Shown: positions 27,583-40,900, counted from the stretch's first letter. The stretch: 64,000 nucleotides of DNA from Lepidurus packardi (GCA_023053545.1 JAKZAN010000001.1:12354024-12418023); one strand, 5' to 3'. The notes: a model not told the origin generated them from the letters alone. Numbers and translations are program-made.

Positions 27583-27996
27583 GAAGGTTTGAAAAGCCCG
27601 CCAATATAAGCTTCGCGGCGCATTGACTGTGACAGATAGCTTTCAAAAACAAGCGATAAGATTCCGTCCGTAGCTCATACAATAAGAATAACGAATAAGA
27701 ACAGCATAAAGCATTGTTACTATGTTGAACAATCTATTATTTTGTCCCCCTTTACTTTCTATTCATACCAGTATAAATAAAAAAAAATAAAAAACTGAAC
27801 CGAAATTAGAAACTTTGAAAATCCCGCCAAAATAAGCTTCGCGGCGCATTGACTGGTAGCTACCAAAACAAGTTATAAGATTCCGTCAGTTGTTAGTACA
27901 ATATGAATAACGAATAAGAACAGCTAGAAGACAATTGTTAGAATGTTGCCCAATTTATTATCTTGGTCCCCCCTTGTCTTTCCATTCATACCCAGT
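27583..27996. repeat. Diverged direct duplication of about 190 bp
   Basis: Copy 1 (about 27583-27773) and copy 2 (about 27808-27996) share in the same order cccgccaa(t/a)ataagcttc, gcggcgcattgactg, ataagattccgtc, gaataacgaataagaacagc, attgtta and attcatacc(c)agta. They differ by substitutions and small indels and are separated by about 34 bp of A-rich sequence. They encode nothing apparent and lie just upstream of DNAJC22. Confidence 0.85.
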
Positions 27997-28158
27997 AACG
28001 TGTGTCAGGAACACTTGTGCAGGTAAGACCTAGTTAGTGTAGGAACCGAAGCAAAACCAAAGTGAAGGCTGAAGCAACGCGTTTTTCCGTCCAAACCCTT
28101 TTAAGTTGTAACAGAATTAATATTACCAAGGAAAAAGGCCAACTAGAGTTATTTTAGC

Positions 28159-29474
28159 ATGGCCAAAAGTGTTTTGGTGGCCTACTTTTGGTGGTTTGTT
28201 GGTGGATGGTTTGGACTCCATCATGTTTACCTGGGAAGAGATCGGCACGCCTTTATTACGTGGTCATTATGGGGCGGCTATTTTGGAACAGGTCTGCTCA
28301 GAGATTTTTTTAAGATACCAGCATACGTCAGAGATGCCAATGACGACCCGGAATTCGTAGAGAAACTTACGACGGATATGAAAAAGCATAAAACAGTAAA
28401 AAAAAATAAAGGAATTAAAATGTAAATGCAAAAAATAACTCGATTAATTACGTGTTTTTTTATTACAGCCTCCTTATAGTTATTTACGAATTTCGTTACA
28501 AATTATTACTGGAAATTTCTGGGGCTTCGTTGTTCAAGTTGCCGTCCCTGAAGAGGAAATATGGGGCTATTCAATACGTTGGTTGTCCGTCTTCGTGCCT
28601 TTAGCGTGTGCCTTAGGTAAGCGAAAATATATTAAAAATTCCATTCCATTTTTATTTTGTTTTTTACAAACTGAAAAGCTTAATGATTGCAGGCGTTCAC
28701 ACGGTGGGAAACATTGGGCGAGTCAAAGGATCCTTTATATGGCCTTTATTAGGTGCCTATATTGCGTTCGCCGGGGAACTTTTTGGCATGTATAGTACTT
28801 TCTGGAGCACCTTATTAGCTGCCGTATTTTTCGAATGGAAAGCCAAGCAATGGAGGAGAACCCCCGAACGCAGAACTTTTCGACAGTAGATATGAAACTG
28901 AAAACGCAATTTTTTTGTATCGTAAACAGTTTTTTTTCTATAGACGAATGGTTATTCTTACTCTCTGTGGAACCCTGTATCTTAGTCTCTGGTTTTCGCA
29001 CTTGTACTTCAATGCTACAGTTACGGACTCTTACGGGGAAACCGTCAAACTACGCGATGCTCTTGGAAACTTTTTAAAGTCGCCGTTCTGGAAGGAATTC
29101 AAGGAGCAATTGAAACTCTTGTTCGAGTATTGGAAATATCATGGGTTTAGCGAAACCTGGTCTTATTTCGTGGATTCATTGGATCCACAAGGTGAACAAG
29201 GGGCATTGAAGGTACATGTTTTCGTTTTTGTAAGGACAAGGAATCGAGTTAATGAATTATTTGTTTGCAGACACTGAGTTTGAATTCTACAGCGACTCAG
29301 GAAGAGATTACGTCCAAGTGGCGTCAATTGTCAAGGGAATTTCACCCCGACCGTTACCAGGACCCTGACAAGAAAGCAGAAGCGCAAGAAAAGTTCATGG
29401 AACTCAGTGCAGCCTACGAAGTGCTTTCCAAGATTAAAAGTAAAAGGAAAGCAAAGAACGAAATATCGCAATAA
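28159..29474 (+). CDS. DNAJC22: DNAJC22-like membrane J-domain protein
   Basis: DNAJC22 (wurst in Drosophila) is a multi-pass membrane co-chaperone linked to clathrin-mediated endocytosis in fly airways. Five exons: 28159-28395, 28469-28616, 28693-28885, 28944-29211, 29271-29474; phases close to 349 residues (human 341). The N-terminus has a TM2-type unit (FVGGWFGLHHVYLGRD) and several hydrophobic segments through about residue 205 (for example FIWPLLGAYIAFAGELF and LCGTLYLSLWFS). Conserved VTDSYGETVKLRDA precedes the C-terminal J domain (about 282-349), which carries the HPD motif in SREFHPDRYQDP needed to stimulate Hsp70. Orientation and neighbours suggest an independent gene. Confidence 0.95.
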
Positions 29475-29568
29475 GCCAGAAAGTGCTCCAAGTACACATT
29501 CCGAAAATACTGACTCTGCTAAAGATCTGCCCTTTACTTTTATGTTATTTTATTCTGACTGTGCAATC

Positions 29569-29574
29569 AATAAA
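29569..29574 (+). terminator. Poly(A) signal of DNAJC22
   Basis: AATAAA lies 95 nt after the DNAJC22 stop. Confidence 0.6.
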
Positions 29575-29599
29575 TCTTTGACATGCACACAAACGCCTC

Positions 29600-31442
29600 T
29601 ATTCCTTCATTATCTTTAAGAGTAGGATAAAAAAAAAGTCAAAATGCTTAAATTTAACGCTAAGAGATACAACGAAAATAATAAAGTACTTACCTTACGG
29701 ACGAGCGAACATGTACATGAACATCCTCACTCGTTATCACAAGGCGTCAGGTTATACACAAGAATTAATAGTTCTATGGAAAATTTGCCAATGCAGAACA
29801 CTAGCATGTTAAAACAATCTAACTCTAACAAAAAGCACCCGGGAAAAGGAGAACGTGACATTACCGTACTCGTTGACCACCCGCCAGAATATTAAATGTA
29901 TTTTAAAGTACAGATGGCAGCATTCGTAAATTCATAAAAATAAATGCCAAATAAAAGTCCAAAGAAGCTCACAATAAGTGCTGCCACCAAATAGGGAAAG
30001 GGAATATCTTTAAGAAAAAAACAAACACATCTCTTAGTGAGGGGCTAATTTTTATAGTTTCTTCCGTACGGGAGCTATAAAATGAGTTTGAGTTTATTTT
30101 CCTCGAAACCGAAAGAGTGCATATTCTGTAATATTTGCCGTAAAGAAACTGATACAGAGATAATATACGAGGTAAACAAAATTGTGTTTGTCTTGTCACG
30201 CTATTTATAGTTGGTAACATTTAATTCTACTTCTACGGCCGAAGCTGAAACGACCATGTTTAGATCTATTGCTACGCCAGATAGTCCCTTGGGTTTATTG
30301 ATTGCTTTCCCCTAACTTTAAACATGAACTCAAAACAATCTGGTGTGTCAATAGCTAAATTGTTTATTGTTTAACGCATCTGGCGTGGCAATAGCTAAAC
30401 ATGTTCATCCTGTGTACGTACTGTACGTGGCTCTCTGGTAAATTACTTGCGCTCCACAGGATGATGATTATATTGTCTTTCCTGACATTGCCCCTTCCTC
30501 AACGCATCACTACCTGGTTGTAACTAAAAAGCATATTAAGGACGCTAGATGCCTAACAAAATTGGACGTTCCTTTAGGCATGTTTCCCTTCTTAACGTCT
30601 CCCATAATTGTCGGTTACTAATTGCGCTATGATGTAGTTAAAGAAATGGAAAGGATTGGGAAAGAAGTATTGCAGAAGCAAGGAGGCGATATTTCAAATA
30701 TTAGGTATTGTATTTAGTAACAATTGTGCAACTAGTTGTTGTAGTTATTTTCCTCAAGGGCTGGTTTTCATTGGCCGCCGTTTTACTCCATTCCGCATCT
30801 CCATATGCACATAATTTCGCCTGTTTCCGCGATTCGGGCATGGGGTAACGTCAGTTATCGGCCAAATACTCCATGGTTCTCAACTGTAAAACTTTAATTC
30901 TGTTCCGTCGTTATTGTCCATCAACTCACGTCGTATCATGTTGTACTTAGGCCGAAACAACTTTAGCCTTCCTGGAAAAGAAGTTAAAACTATAGTTCAC
31001 CGCCACTTCTATACGCTGCTTATGCCCTACAGAGCACTCGACAGGAAGAAACTATCTTCCTCAATAACACTTTTTAATTTTCCGGTTAATATAAGATCAG
31101 TAGATTTGTGTGAATGCTGTACAGAGATTAGAATCGAATTTTAATACACAAACCTTCGAGAAAAATGTAAATCTGAAATTGCACCATTCAATTGCATTTG
31201 TTCTTCCTCTTCTTCTCAAACACAAAGCTAAAGATCTTTACGTTAGAAAGACGGAAGTGGTCGAGTGATATGTTATTTTCCCCCCCTCAAGTGCGAAAAA
31301 ACCAACAAGCCAAAGACTCTGTTGTGCAGATAGGAAAGCGAGAGGCCGATGACGGTGAAAAAGATGTAAAATGATAAAGAAAATAAATGAAAATAATAGG
31401 TAGATGATCGAGTAGAGTATTTCCCCAAAAAAGCCGCTCATA
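29600..31442. other. Intergenic, convergent 3' ends, with a dispersed inverted repeat
   Basis: No gene supported. An 83-codon open frame at 29644-29895 has no recognisable features. An inverted repeat at 30255-30403 is listed separately. Confidence 0.5.
30255..30403. repeat. Inverted repeat with about 27-bp arms and a third related copy
   Basis: The left arm 30255-30282 begins catgtttag and ends gctacgccagat. The right arm 30378-30403 begins atctggcgtggcaatag and ends ctaaacatg, the reverse complement with one substitution and a 2-bp indel. A third direct copy of the right arm (tctggtgtgtcaatagctaaa) starts near 30341. This resembles the ends of a small palindromic or MITE-like element. Confidence 0.65.
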
Positions 31443-34400
31443 TCAAGCATATTCCGTATCTGTGGATTGTGAACGGCACAAATAACTGCGCTCATGCTCC
31501 TCATCTCGCCTTGTCAAGTAATCTCCATTTGCCGATGACGAGGTTTCATCCGAAGGCTGGTTCCGAGTATGTGCTAACGCCAAACTGCGTTGGTAACTAA
31601 ACAGTTGCCGCTCCAGACTGTAATTTTCGTTTTGTAATGCAGTAATTTCCTTCCTACAAGACAAAAATAGAATCATTACTCTCTCCAAGACTTTCAAGAC
31701 TCGTATTCATGAATTTTCTTGTTTTTTTGTTAATTTTGACCTCATTTGGTAGTTATGGATCCGTGTAACGTCGTCGTACTTGTGATATGTGGCTTGGAAT
31801 AAAAGCAAGGACTCGTCCCACTCAATCTCTACCAGAAGCTGCAACTTGTCGTTGACAAACTGACTGCCTGGCCGGTAAAGCTTTAGACGAGAGAAAACAA
31901 GCAAAAAAGTAATAATGAATAAAAAAGAAAGAGGAAGAAAAATTGAGATTGTTAAATAACTAAAACACATCCTCTTGCTTTCGCGACGGGAAGCACAGGC
32001 GAGGGAATGTGTAATAAATTAATAATGCACGTACTTCTTTAATAGGGATGCCTGACTCCATAATTAACCCGTCGTCGGTTTCCTCTTGTACGTAGTAGTT
32101 ACTGTAATAAGGCTGGGCAAAAGGCACCGGATCAAACCCTGCCGTTGCTGCGGAATTAACGTTAGTATTGACGGCGCAACCCGCACTATTGCCTTTGGCT
32201 CCACTTACACCACTATTACTGAGTACGACGGCAGTTATCGGTCTAAGGATTGATGCCGACCAACTCATGTACCTAGAAAGAGTATATCGTTAGAAATGTA
32301 GCCCATTTCCTTCCCCCTATTCCATCCGTCTGCCCTTTCACCCTTTCAAGCTATTCCAGTTCCCTAAAGATTGTTAATATCAAAAGCCAAGCACCGAAAG
32401 AGTTACGATTAGGAGAAAGCAACGCACAACAACAAAATGAAAAGGAAACAACCTCTTAGAACGCCAGTGACTTATATTGTAGTTTTACAATATTTTATGG
32501 CATAAAAGTTACCACAATATTTAATTATAAAATTACCACGACTTTTTTTTGTACGATCGCGTGTCACCTTAATGAACGGGGAAATTAGCAAGGGGTATCG
32601 AAACTGAAAGACCTCCTCTAAGGCAAAGGCATTAGGGCCATAACTTAGTGCCTGTACTCTGTAGTCCCGCCCTGCATATATTGCCCAATAAATTCGGACC
32701 AACGAGTTTTCATGCACTAGTTTCTTAAAGAAAAAACTCTGTCATAGCAAGGGCCCAGTTTTACACCGGTACATTCATACACCGGTGCATTCATGAGTCA
32801 AAGACTACGTTTCCCGGATAGCTTAGCTTGTTGCACGCAAGCAATCGTGCGGTGGCGCGCAACATTAGCATGGGTGTATATGAACGCACATTACTTTTGC
32901 GCACAAACAAGCAGGATACTTTGAAACCACCTATTCGATTTGAATGAAATTTTCCAAAAAATACACACAACAAACGTATTGTCCAGGGATGGCAGCACGC
33001 TCCCAAATTAGCATTTTTGCTTTTTTTCGCGTGGTCAAAAGTTAATTTTTATTTGTATAGTTAGTGAATGCAAAAGTTAAAAAAGTTAAATAGTCGTGTC
33101 ATCCCTATTGCTATTCATTACATTACTGTCAAGAAGTTTCTGTAAAACTCTGCAATAATTTTTACGTAAGGGGGCTTCTGATTTGTCTATGCTATCGTGC
33201 AATAGAAAAGCTAAGCTATCTGTCGCTTTAATACGTTGTTTAATGTACGAAGCCTGAAAAACATATTATCGATAATCAAAATCTACTCACCCGTGCGCAC
33301 TTGGTAACTAGCCAAATAAAAGATCAAGACGGTGAACGGACCTTATCTCTCAGCTCAATCTCCCCCTCATACTCTTGTCTTCTCCAATAATACATTTGCC
33401 ATGAAGAGCCATAAGGCTTCCATATTATTTGTTCCCACGTCAACTTCCCCGTTCACATTTTCTTATATTGATTTACGCGGCTGTTTTCATGCCAGTAATA
33501 CCAAAAAGGCCCAAACACACGCTTATAATCGAAAGTATAACATTGAAACTGACTTCTGCGTTTCAACTAAGCGTTTCCCTCTGCATCATTCTAAAAATCA
33601 ATACGCAATTCGCTTCTCGCGTTTCTATTTTTCTGTCTTTTTCTTTCTGGTGATCCTATCTACACAAGATGCGTGCAAGCCTATAGATGTCCTTATACCA
33701 TTGAGTTGGAAGAGAAGATGCTCTGATGCTGAAGCCTATGGGAACACACCGAAAAAAATCAGAAAAAATAGAAAACTAAAAAGGCATTTCCATTTCCATT
33801 GGTTGGAACCTCCCAAAACAGGATCCGAACACGAAGCTTAAAATCAAGTCCCCTCGCAGTATTCTAGTAACCACAGCGTGCTAAAAGACGACGATCCAGG
33901 GAATTGGAATTCGGTCTGTGCACAGCCAAAAAGAACTTGCTTCGTTGGCTGTCTAAGGCGGCTTCTGTCTGTTTTTTGAAACAAAAGCCCTGCACACAAG
34001 TAGTAACTGGGGAAGAGGTCCAAAACAAAAGAAGTAGGGGAAAAATGATACTGCTTTTTTGTAGACGAATGTTATTGATGAGGCTCTGGGCCCAGGCAAA
34101 CAAGCTGTTTGTTGGAAAGCCCAGCGCCAAATCCAAGGATTCGGACGTTTGTCAGGTACGGCACATCAAATCTCGGTAACACGATCAGTAAGAACTCAAT
34201 TCAAAGCAACGATTTGCTTCACTCGAAGCTCAGAGCATCGTAGTATAAAAAATCCCAAAATAATAAAATGAAAAATAATATTCGTAAGTCTGGGGGAACT
34301 GACTTGGGGACTTACCGAATATGATTGCGAGGCACGTTCCGTACATCTCGGTAAACCATGCGGATCCTTAAAGTATCAGAGTGGGTATCAGGTTCCACGT

Positions 34401-35601
34401 ACCAGGCTTGCTTATCTCGGTCGTAACACGTGGCCCCGACGCCCACCCCGCCGTTGGCTGTCCCCGCAGTGGAAACAGGCGCTAACGTGACTAATGATTC
34501 ACTTAAAGTTTTGGCCGACAAGAATTCCACTTGCATGCGCAATACATTTTTAGGGGCGACATCCGAGAAGCGTAGGCGCGGACACCATACCGAGCCCAGG
34601 CCTTCCGCGTCAGAGACGTCATCCAAAACGCCGGAATTTAATCGCCGGTCGCCAGGCTCGCCCACTGAAAGAATATAACGGGCCCGACTACGATGATCTA
34701 CGCCGGTTAATCTTCGAAGCCGAATCGCGAGCGGGCATTTGGCGCTCGTGCCGGGCGAATCCAGCCGTTCATTACTCAGTTTCCGGTGTGACAATAAGCT
34801 GTACCCATCGCATGAGGTATGGTCGTCGGTATTACGGGGATAATTAGCTAAAGGCGAAGACGAAGACGAAGAGGATGAGCTTAACGGCAAATGAAACGCA
34901 GAGGAAGTGCCCCCAACACCCACCATGCCTGACGGGGCAACGCCGGCGGCAACACTACTACTCCCACTACTACTACTATTACCGCTCGCGGAAGGATCCG
35001 CTGAAACAGCCACGTTCCAATCAAAGCCACCGAAGGAGAAGTAAGTGGTTTCAAGTTTGCAAGGTTTGGCGGTAAGTTGGCTAAGAACGTTATTGCTGTG
35101 GACGAGGGAAAAAGTAGAGCCCGTGGGACACAACACATGGCCCGCAAGAGAGGGGATTTTGAGCTCGGTTTCATAAATGGTCCGGATATTGGAAACGGTG
35201 AGTTCGAGTTGAAATTCACCGTGTTGGTCGGTAAAGTGCCGGGAATACAGGTCAGCTACTGGAATGTAACGCCGATTACCTTGGGCCGGTGAATCAAAGG
35301 TGAATTTGATTTGCCGCCCGCTGAAGGTTTCATTGGCACTGAAGTGTTCTCTGTTGAGGAGCGTAAAGGAGAAGTCAATGTAAACTTTCATGCCTTCAGA
35401 GGGGTTCTTCCAAACAAGGTAAACGCCCAAAACTTTCCCCGCCCTCGAAAAGGTAATGGCCCATCGATGGTACCCGTAACAGAATTCCTTTGAAGTGACG
35501 TCCCGATGCAAATCTCGCGTGACGGACCTCGTTACGACGAAGGTAAAGACATGGGTGTTGCCACGGTCCGGCAATCGAACAAAACGTGTTAACAGCGACA
35601 T
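31443..35601 (-). CDS. Possible MATH/TRAF-like and coiled-coil protein, uncharacterised
   Basis: Four exons on the minus strand, 35601-34316, 32272-32035, 31880-31741 and 31653-31443, join in phase to about 624 residues. The N-terminal region (about 30-150) begins EFCYGYHRWAITFSRAGK and holds VYLVWKN and YIDFSFTLLNREHF; this layout resembles a MATH/TRAF fold by eye. A second beta-rich segment (about 170-430) with YFSFGGFDWNVAV is interrupted by Ser/Gly-rich linkers. A strongly protein-like part (LYRPGSQFVND, LQLLVEIEWDESLLLFQATY) leads into a short C-terminal coiled coil (ALQNENYSLERQLFSYQ). I know no enzyme motif or membrane segment in it. The start is the ATG opening MSLLTRFVRLP; an upstream in-frame ATG gives ten more residues. 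The intron 32273-34315 is about 2 kb. Coding status is secure, the family name is not. Confidence 0.85.
32273..34315 (-). other. Large intron of the MATH-like gene
   Basis: It separates coding exons 1 and 2. It contains a 169-codon plus-strand open frame (33332-33841) without recognisable domains and a 15-bp tandem pair of acaccggt(a/g)cattcat near 32762-32793. No other gene seen. Confidence 0.6.
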
Positions 35602-37791
35602 GGTGTATGTCTGTGTCCTTTTCTTCACTCAAATTGCCAAATCACCTAATTCCGCTCGGCTTGTCTTCGGTTCCGCCCCTAATGATACAGATAAAAAAGG
35701 TCACATTTGAATCACAAAGACCCCACATTTTGAATAAAACTGTTAGATCAAATCCTTTTTATAGAAAAGAAAAAAAGACGTAAGAAAATGCCTCAATTTT
35801 AACTTATTTTCGTATAGCTTCAACCGTATAACTTGGCTTATTGATGTAAAACAGGCACAGATGGCACTGATGTTTGTTATTATTTTGCGAAAGCCTTAAG
35901 CGTAAGAAAGTAAAGAAAGAAACTTATTTTGCTTCTGCGAAGTACAACTTGTCACCAAAGTTTGCCGTAGTAGCACAATGTCTCGAATCAAGTCGCCAAA
36001 CCGTCGGAGCAAGATTTCTCCAAAACGACTTGTCACATTAGATTTGAACGCAATCTAAAACGGGAGCCTTAACGATTCGTACAACTGCGAGACAACCTAG
36101 TGTACTCAGCATTTGTCCCTTGTAAAAGTCAACCCATTATTTCTCAGAATTTCCAATGCTGTTTTGTCCGGACGTGCCCAGTATTTCGTAATTTCCCTGG
36201 GTTTCTTTTGTTACTTTTCCCTTTACTTTACAAAACAATCTAGGCTGGGCTACTGCAACTTTACCCGATGTCTAGCAAGCAGCTATTGGGAAGCGACACG
36301 TTTAGCATGTGCAGATTAATCGCACTTTGAAGACAAATCGTTTCGTAATTGTCAGAGCCAGGCGCAGTGATCTTAACGAAAAAAAGAAAAGCTACCGAGC
36401 TGCCTTCTTTGCTCATCTTTTAAGACGATCTAAGCCCCCTCTCCTATCCTGCTATTGACAATACGCTTCATTGATCAAAGCGGAACAAGAGCCAAGAATA
36501 AATTTTCTCTCTATCTTTTGTTCCCTCCCTTTTTCCGAGCGAAAATTCAAGCGAGCGAATTTTTTTTTATTATTTAGCTAAGGCTCTCTTCCTTCTAATG
36601 ACGTAAAGGTTAACTAGCCAACAGAAATAAAAAAGGAACCTAACAACTCTTACCCGTGTAAAAATTTTGACGTCAATAGCCATACGTTATCATGAGAGGA
36701 CGTAATTTGAGATCTAAGACAATGTGACAAGAGCAACCGTTCTTTCTGAGTAATTATGAACGAAGTCAAAATCTTGATGAGGGGAATTGAAGGAGTTTGA
36801 AGACATTTTGATAGGATTGGAAAGTTTAAAGTGTGTAGGCAATATTTCTTTGCCACAGACTCCTCGTTTGTCAATTTGTCATGATCTTTTCCTCGTGATC
36901 CCTTGCAGACCTTGTTATTACCCCCAAGTCAAGAAGGTTAGTCTGATGATTGATGAGCAGAAAGTTGAAAAAAGAACACGATTCCCCAACTTTAAATTAC
37001 CCTACGCTAAATAGAAATAAAAAAAGAGTACAAGAGGTGTAGAAATTAGCAACTTTTCTTTAAAAAAGGAAAGAATGGGGAAACGGGCTGTTATTTTTAT
37101 AGCTGAGCTAAACTTCAACCAAACTTCTCGAGTTCGAGCTTAGCCGAACTTCCCGAAACTATAAACAATCCACACCCCAGTTAAGCAACGCTGCACACTT
37201 CAAATAAACGTTCCAACACTTAATTTTCTACTAAAAGGGTACCAAGAATTGAGATCAGATCGATACGGCAGCCGTAGCAAATGCTTTTACGAAAGGTGAC
37301 AACTTAGTTATGCATAAGTAGTAATTTCCTCTCCCTCGTGTATCAAGAATGCAGTTAGCTAAAATCCAAAGGTAAAGCAATAGAGTCCTATCGAAAAGAG
37401 TACAAGGGGGAACAAGAGGAAAAGGTATGTACCGTATGAGAGTCGTTATGGCGACGCCAGTACCCCTTCAAAAGTACTTATGCGTCTTTCTTACTTTCCT
37501 TTTCCTAACTTGACAAACTGCAGCAGGATAAAGCAATTTAATTATATGACACCAGCAGCACACTAAGGAGGTTATGACTCAACGGGTACTTGTACCTTCC
37601 TGCAAAGGCTCTTAAAAGGTGTATATTTATAGAACAGTACACGAACACGGACAGATCTAATCTGGAATTAAGAACTAATAAACCCCTGAGCTTATGTTCA
37701 GTTAGCTTAGGTTAGTTTAAGTTAAGTTAACATCTTAAATTATGTTTGGCCAGACTAGACTCACCGGTTCACGGTTCAATGAGTATACCTA

Positions 37792-37912
37792 TACTAAACA
37801 AGTCTTGAAAAATTATAGCGTTTTAGGTTCAGTTAGGTCTATTTTTCCAAGACTAGACCTGTACTAAACATGTATTAAAACTCAGTACGTGTACTAAACA
37901 AGTCTTGAAAGT
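37792..37912 (+). repeat. Short direct repeat, about 100 bp apart
   Basis: tactaaacaagtcttgaaa occurs at about 37792 and about 37892, with a weaker copy (tactaaacatgtattaaaa) at about 37862. Following sequence is also loosely alike. Probably a degenerate repeat in AT-rich DNA. Confidence 0.5.
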
Positions 37913-40900
37913 TACGGTGTTTGTTTTAGTTTACTTTATGGTTTATAATGGCGTTTTACTATTTCCCTTGGCATATGCTTTTCAGCGAAAATAAAAGCTT
38001 TTGTAAATTAAGAAGACAGGAAAGAAAGCTTCTGATGCACAAGAAAAGAAAAAAGGCCGACTGCTTCTGTTCTAGCCTCTAGTGGTAGCCCGTCGGTCGA
38101 TTTCAGACCTCTGGACATCAGCCTTACAGCAAACCGGAAATGTATGGCATGGCGTTCATTCTATAACAAGTTGGCGGGCTTGTCGCAGCGACATCTCTGA
38201 CGGGGCAAATTGGTACTGTTAGTGACTTCCACGTGTTGTACGAATCTCCCTTTAGGCCATTCTTACGAATAGGGTTACATGTTCCGGTACTCGTCTAGAA
38301 CTTATCCAACTGACACTGTTACGTGTATACTGCCGTTTTACAATACGGCAGTTTTTCCTCCTGAAGTAAATGAATCTGTCCTACCTGTACGATCTAAATT
38401 GTTAAAATCACAATCTGTTCCCTGAGAATTTTTCACGTGAAGAAAGGGAACGCATTCAACATAAACATTGAGAAACGTGCATAGCATGGCGTGCTTTAGG
38501 TTGTTCGAGATTGATTCGATCTTCTGGTAAAAGATTCACGCAACAATAGAGCATAAGGGGGGGGGGAGTGGCGAGGAAGAGTATTTGCATGTCATATAGC
38601 AGCACCCACACAGATGTATAGGGGCGCGTAGCTAGGTACTGGAGAGGTTCCAGGGCAAATCAATACCTCCGGAAGCCGAGTTCCATTTTACTTTTTTATC
38701 TCTCTCTTTCCCTCGTTCTCTGTTTCTCTGGTTTTCTGTACTCCCTTGCTCACCTGACTGCTTCAACTAACACCTGCGCAGCAGTTAGGCAGGAGAATTA
38801 CCCTTTAAACCGTCGCACTTCTAAGAGATGTCGCTTCGAAAGGATACATTATAACTCGACACCAAAGGTAAGATGGCTTGCCTGCAAGTACGCAGAACTT
38901 TGCTTCGTTTTCATTCAGAATGCAAATACGACGGTGCTCAGTAACTCAGTTCATGGAATCCCTTCATTTGCATACAAATTCTACCGCAATTCCTCATCTT
39001 TCACACGCGTCTAAGAGCCTTTAGAGCTGGCCCAGCGCGCCAGTGTTTCCAAACTTTGAGTGATGCTGTCCTAGCTTGGGAACACCCTCAAGAGATAACT
39101 CACGTTTTACACTTGAAGGCTTTAAAATTTAGCCAAGCAACCGAGAGTCACGCTTCTCCTGACAACAATCATCGCCCGGAAAGAGGAACTCGACGTGCGA
39201 GAGCTCATAAAAGGAAGAGATTGCGCTTATAATCTGACTTTTCATTCAATCCCGATTGAATTAGACTTGCAGAATAAGACGGACGACCTTAATAAATCCT
39301 CAGATTCAATGAAAGAAAACAGAGAACTTCCGACCTGCTATGAGTTTTCAGTCCGTTTCCTTTAGGAATCAATAGTGAGGGCAATAAGATAGAAAGTTGA
39401 AAAGGCGAAAGAATAGATCTACAGTCCCCTTTTTCTCTCTTCCCTTACATCCAGTATGTCTCGGGTGTTATGTAGCAACTAAGAGACTTACATAAATCTT
39501 CTATCCGGAATCTTCCATCCTGTAGCGCAAGGATTTGCGGGGATCCGAGACGGACTTGCGCTAAAAATACCAGAAAATAAAAAAAAAACACCAGAGCGTT
39601 ATGGAGCTTCACCACAGAATAGATTTCTATTTATTTTTATTTTTTACCCGCAAAAGCAAAAGTCATTAAATCATATTGGGGTGGCATCGGCAACCAAGAG
39701 CATATTAATTCTCAGTAGGGCTCGCCTGGTCCCAAACAGCGCAACTAATTTATTTACTTGTACGTTGTGAACACATACCTTAATATTAAAAAAGGAACAC
39801 GGGTCTGAGCAACATAACGCGATTCAGAGAAAAATTAATAAACAAACGATATTTGATTACCAGGAGACGCCAGGAGGGTAGAGGGTAAGGGGCAGGAGTC
39901 AAAACCAGCGGCAATTTATCTTTCCTTTTAATTACGATACAACTTTAGTGCAATGTTTGTTTTCGTATGCACTAAAAGGCAAAAAGTTTGAAGGTGAAAG
40001 AAACTTTTATCGTATAAGACTATGAGATATAAAAGTACGTGAGTAAAAGAAAAAAGACAAACCTTCCTAGAAATAGACTACCGTATGTACTAGGGAATAA
40101 ATGTTGGATGGATGTGTCATGTTCTCCAGATTGCTTGTCAAGATTTCCACTTCTCATATATTTTGGGTATAATCATGTATCCAGAGCGAAGTAAGGGCAC
40201 GCGATCAAGGACTTTTGGCTGTGGAAAAGAAAGAACCTGCACCTCGACTATATAAAAGAAGTCTGTAGTCTTTTCTAAAAGCATTTCTTCTTTGATACTT
40301 TTGTGATTTTTTTTCTGTACTTTTTATTTGTTTACAAAACTTACAGCTCCCAATCATTGGACAATCGACAAACAACCGTACAGTACTATATCTGGATGAA
40401 ATCCTTTTGCAATGCTATATTATAGAAGATTTTTTTTTTTAACCTAATTAGTCTAGTATATTTGTTTCCTGAAGATTAAATGGGGCCAAAAAAGTGGCGT
40501 CAGCGCTGTGACGGTAATCCTAATGTCTCCTTGGTGAATTCCTCGAAGCTGTGATCTTATAAAGGATTGCTAATCCTACCGGGGAACTTTCAAACTTGTT
40601 TTCGGCATTTGCTACATAGCCCCAAGCTGCTCATTATGGCAGCCTCGTAGAGATTCACATCATTCTACACAGCTCTTTTGATCTTTTTTCTCTCTTTTTT
40701 TTAAGAGATATTGATGACTACTTGTCATGCAGAACATGTTAGCCTATAGAGCTACCCACCCAGACTTGTTTTATTTCCAGAACTCGGAGGAGGAAGGGCG
40801 ATGGAAACGAATGGAAATTTATGTTTTTCTTTGCGACCGTGTCTGCGGCATACGCTATAATACTTGGTAATAGCAAAAGCGGATGTCGATCTATAATATG

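Noticed and set aside
33332..33841. 169-codon plus-strand open frame
   Set aside because: It lies in the large intron of the MATH-like gene, is rich in Phe/His/Lys from AT-rich sequence and shows no domain or plausible start context.
38700..38875. Possible non-coding 5' exon ending in caaag|gtaaga
   Set aside because: Only a donor consensus supports it; no partner acceptor, promoter or coding sequence can be tied to it.
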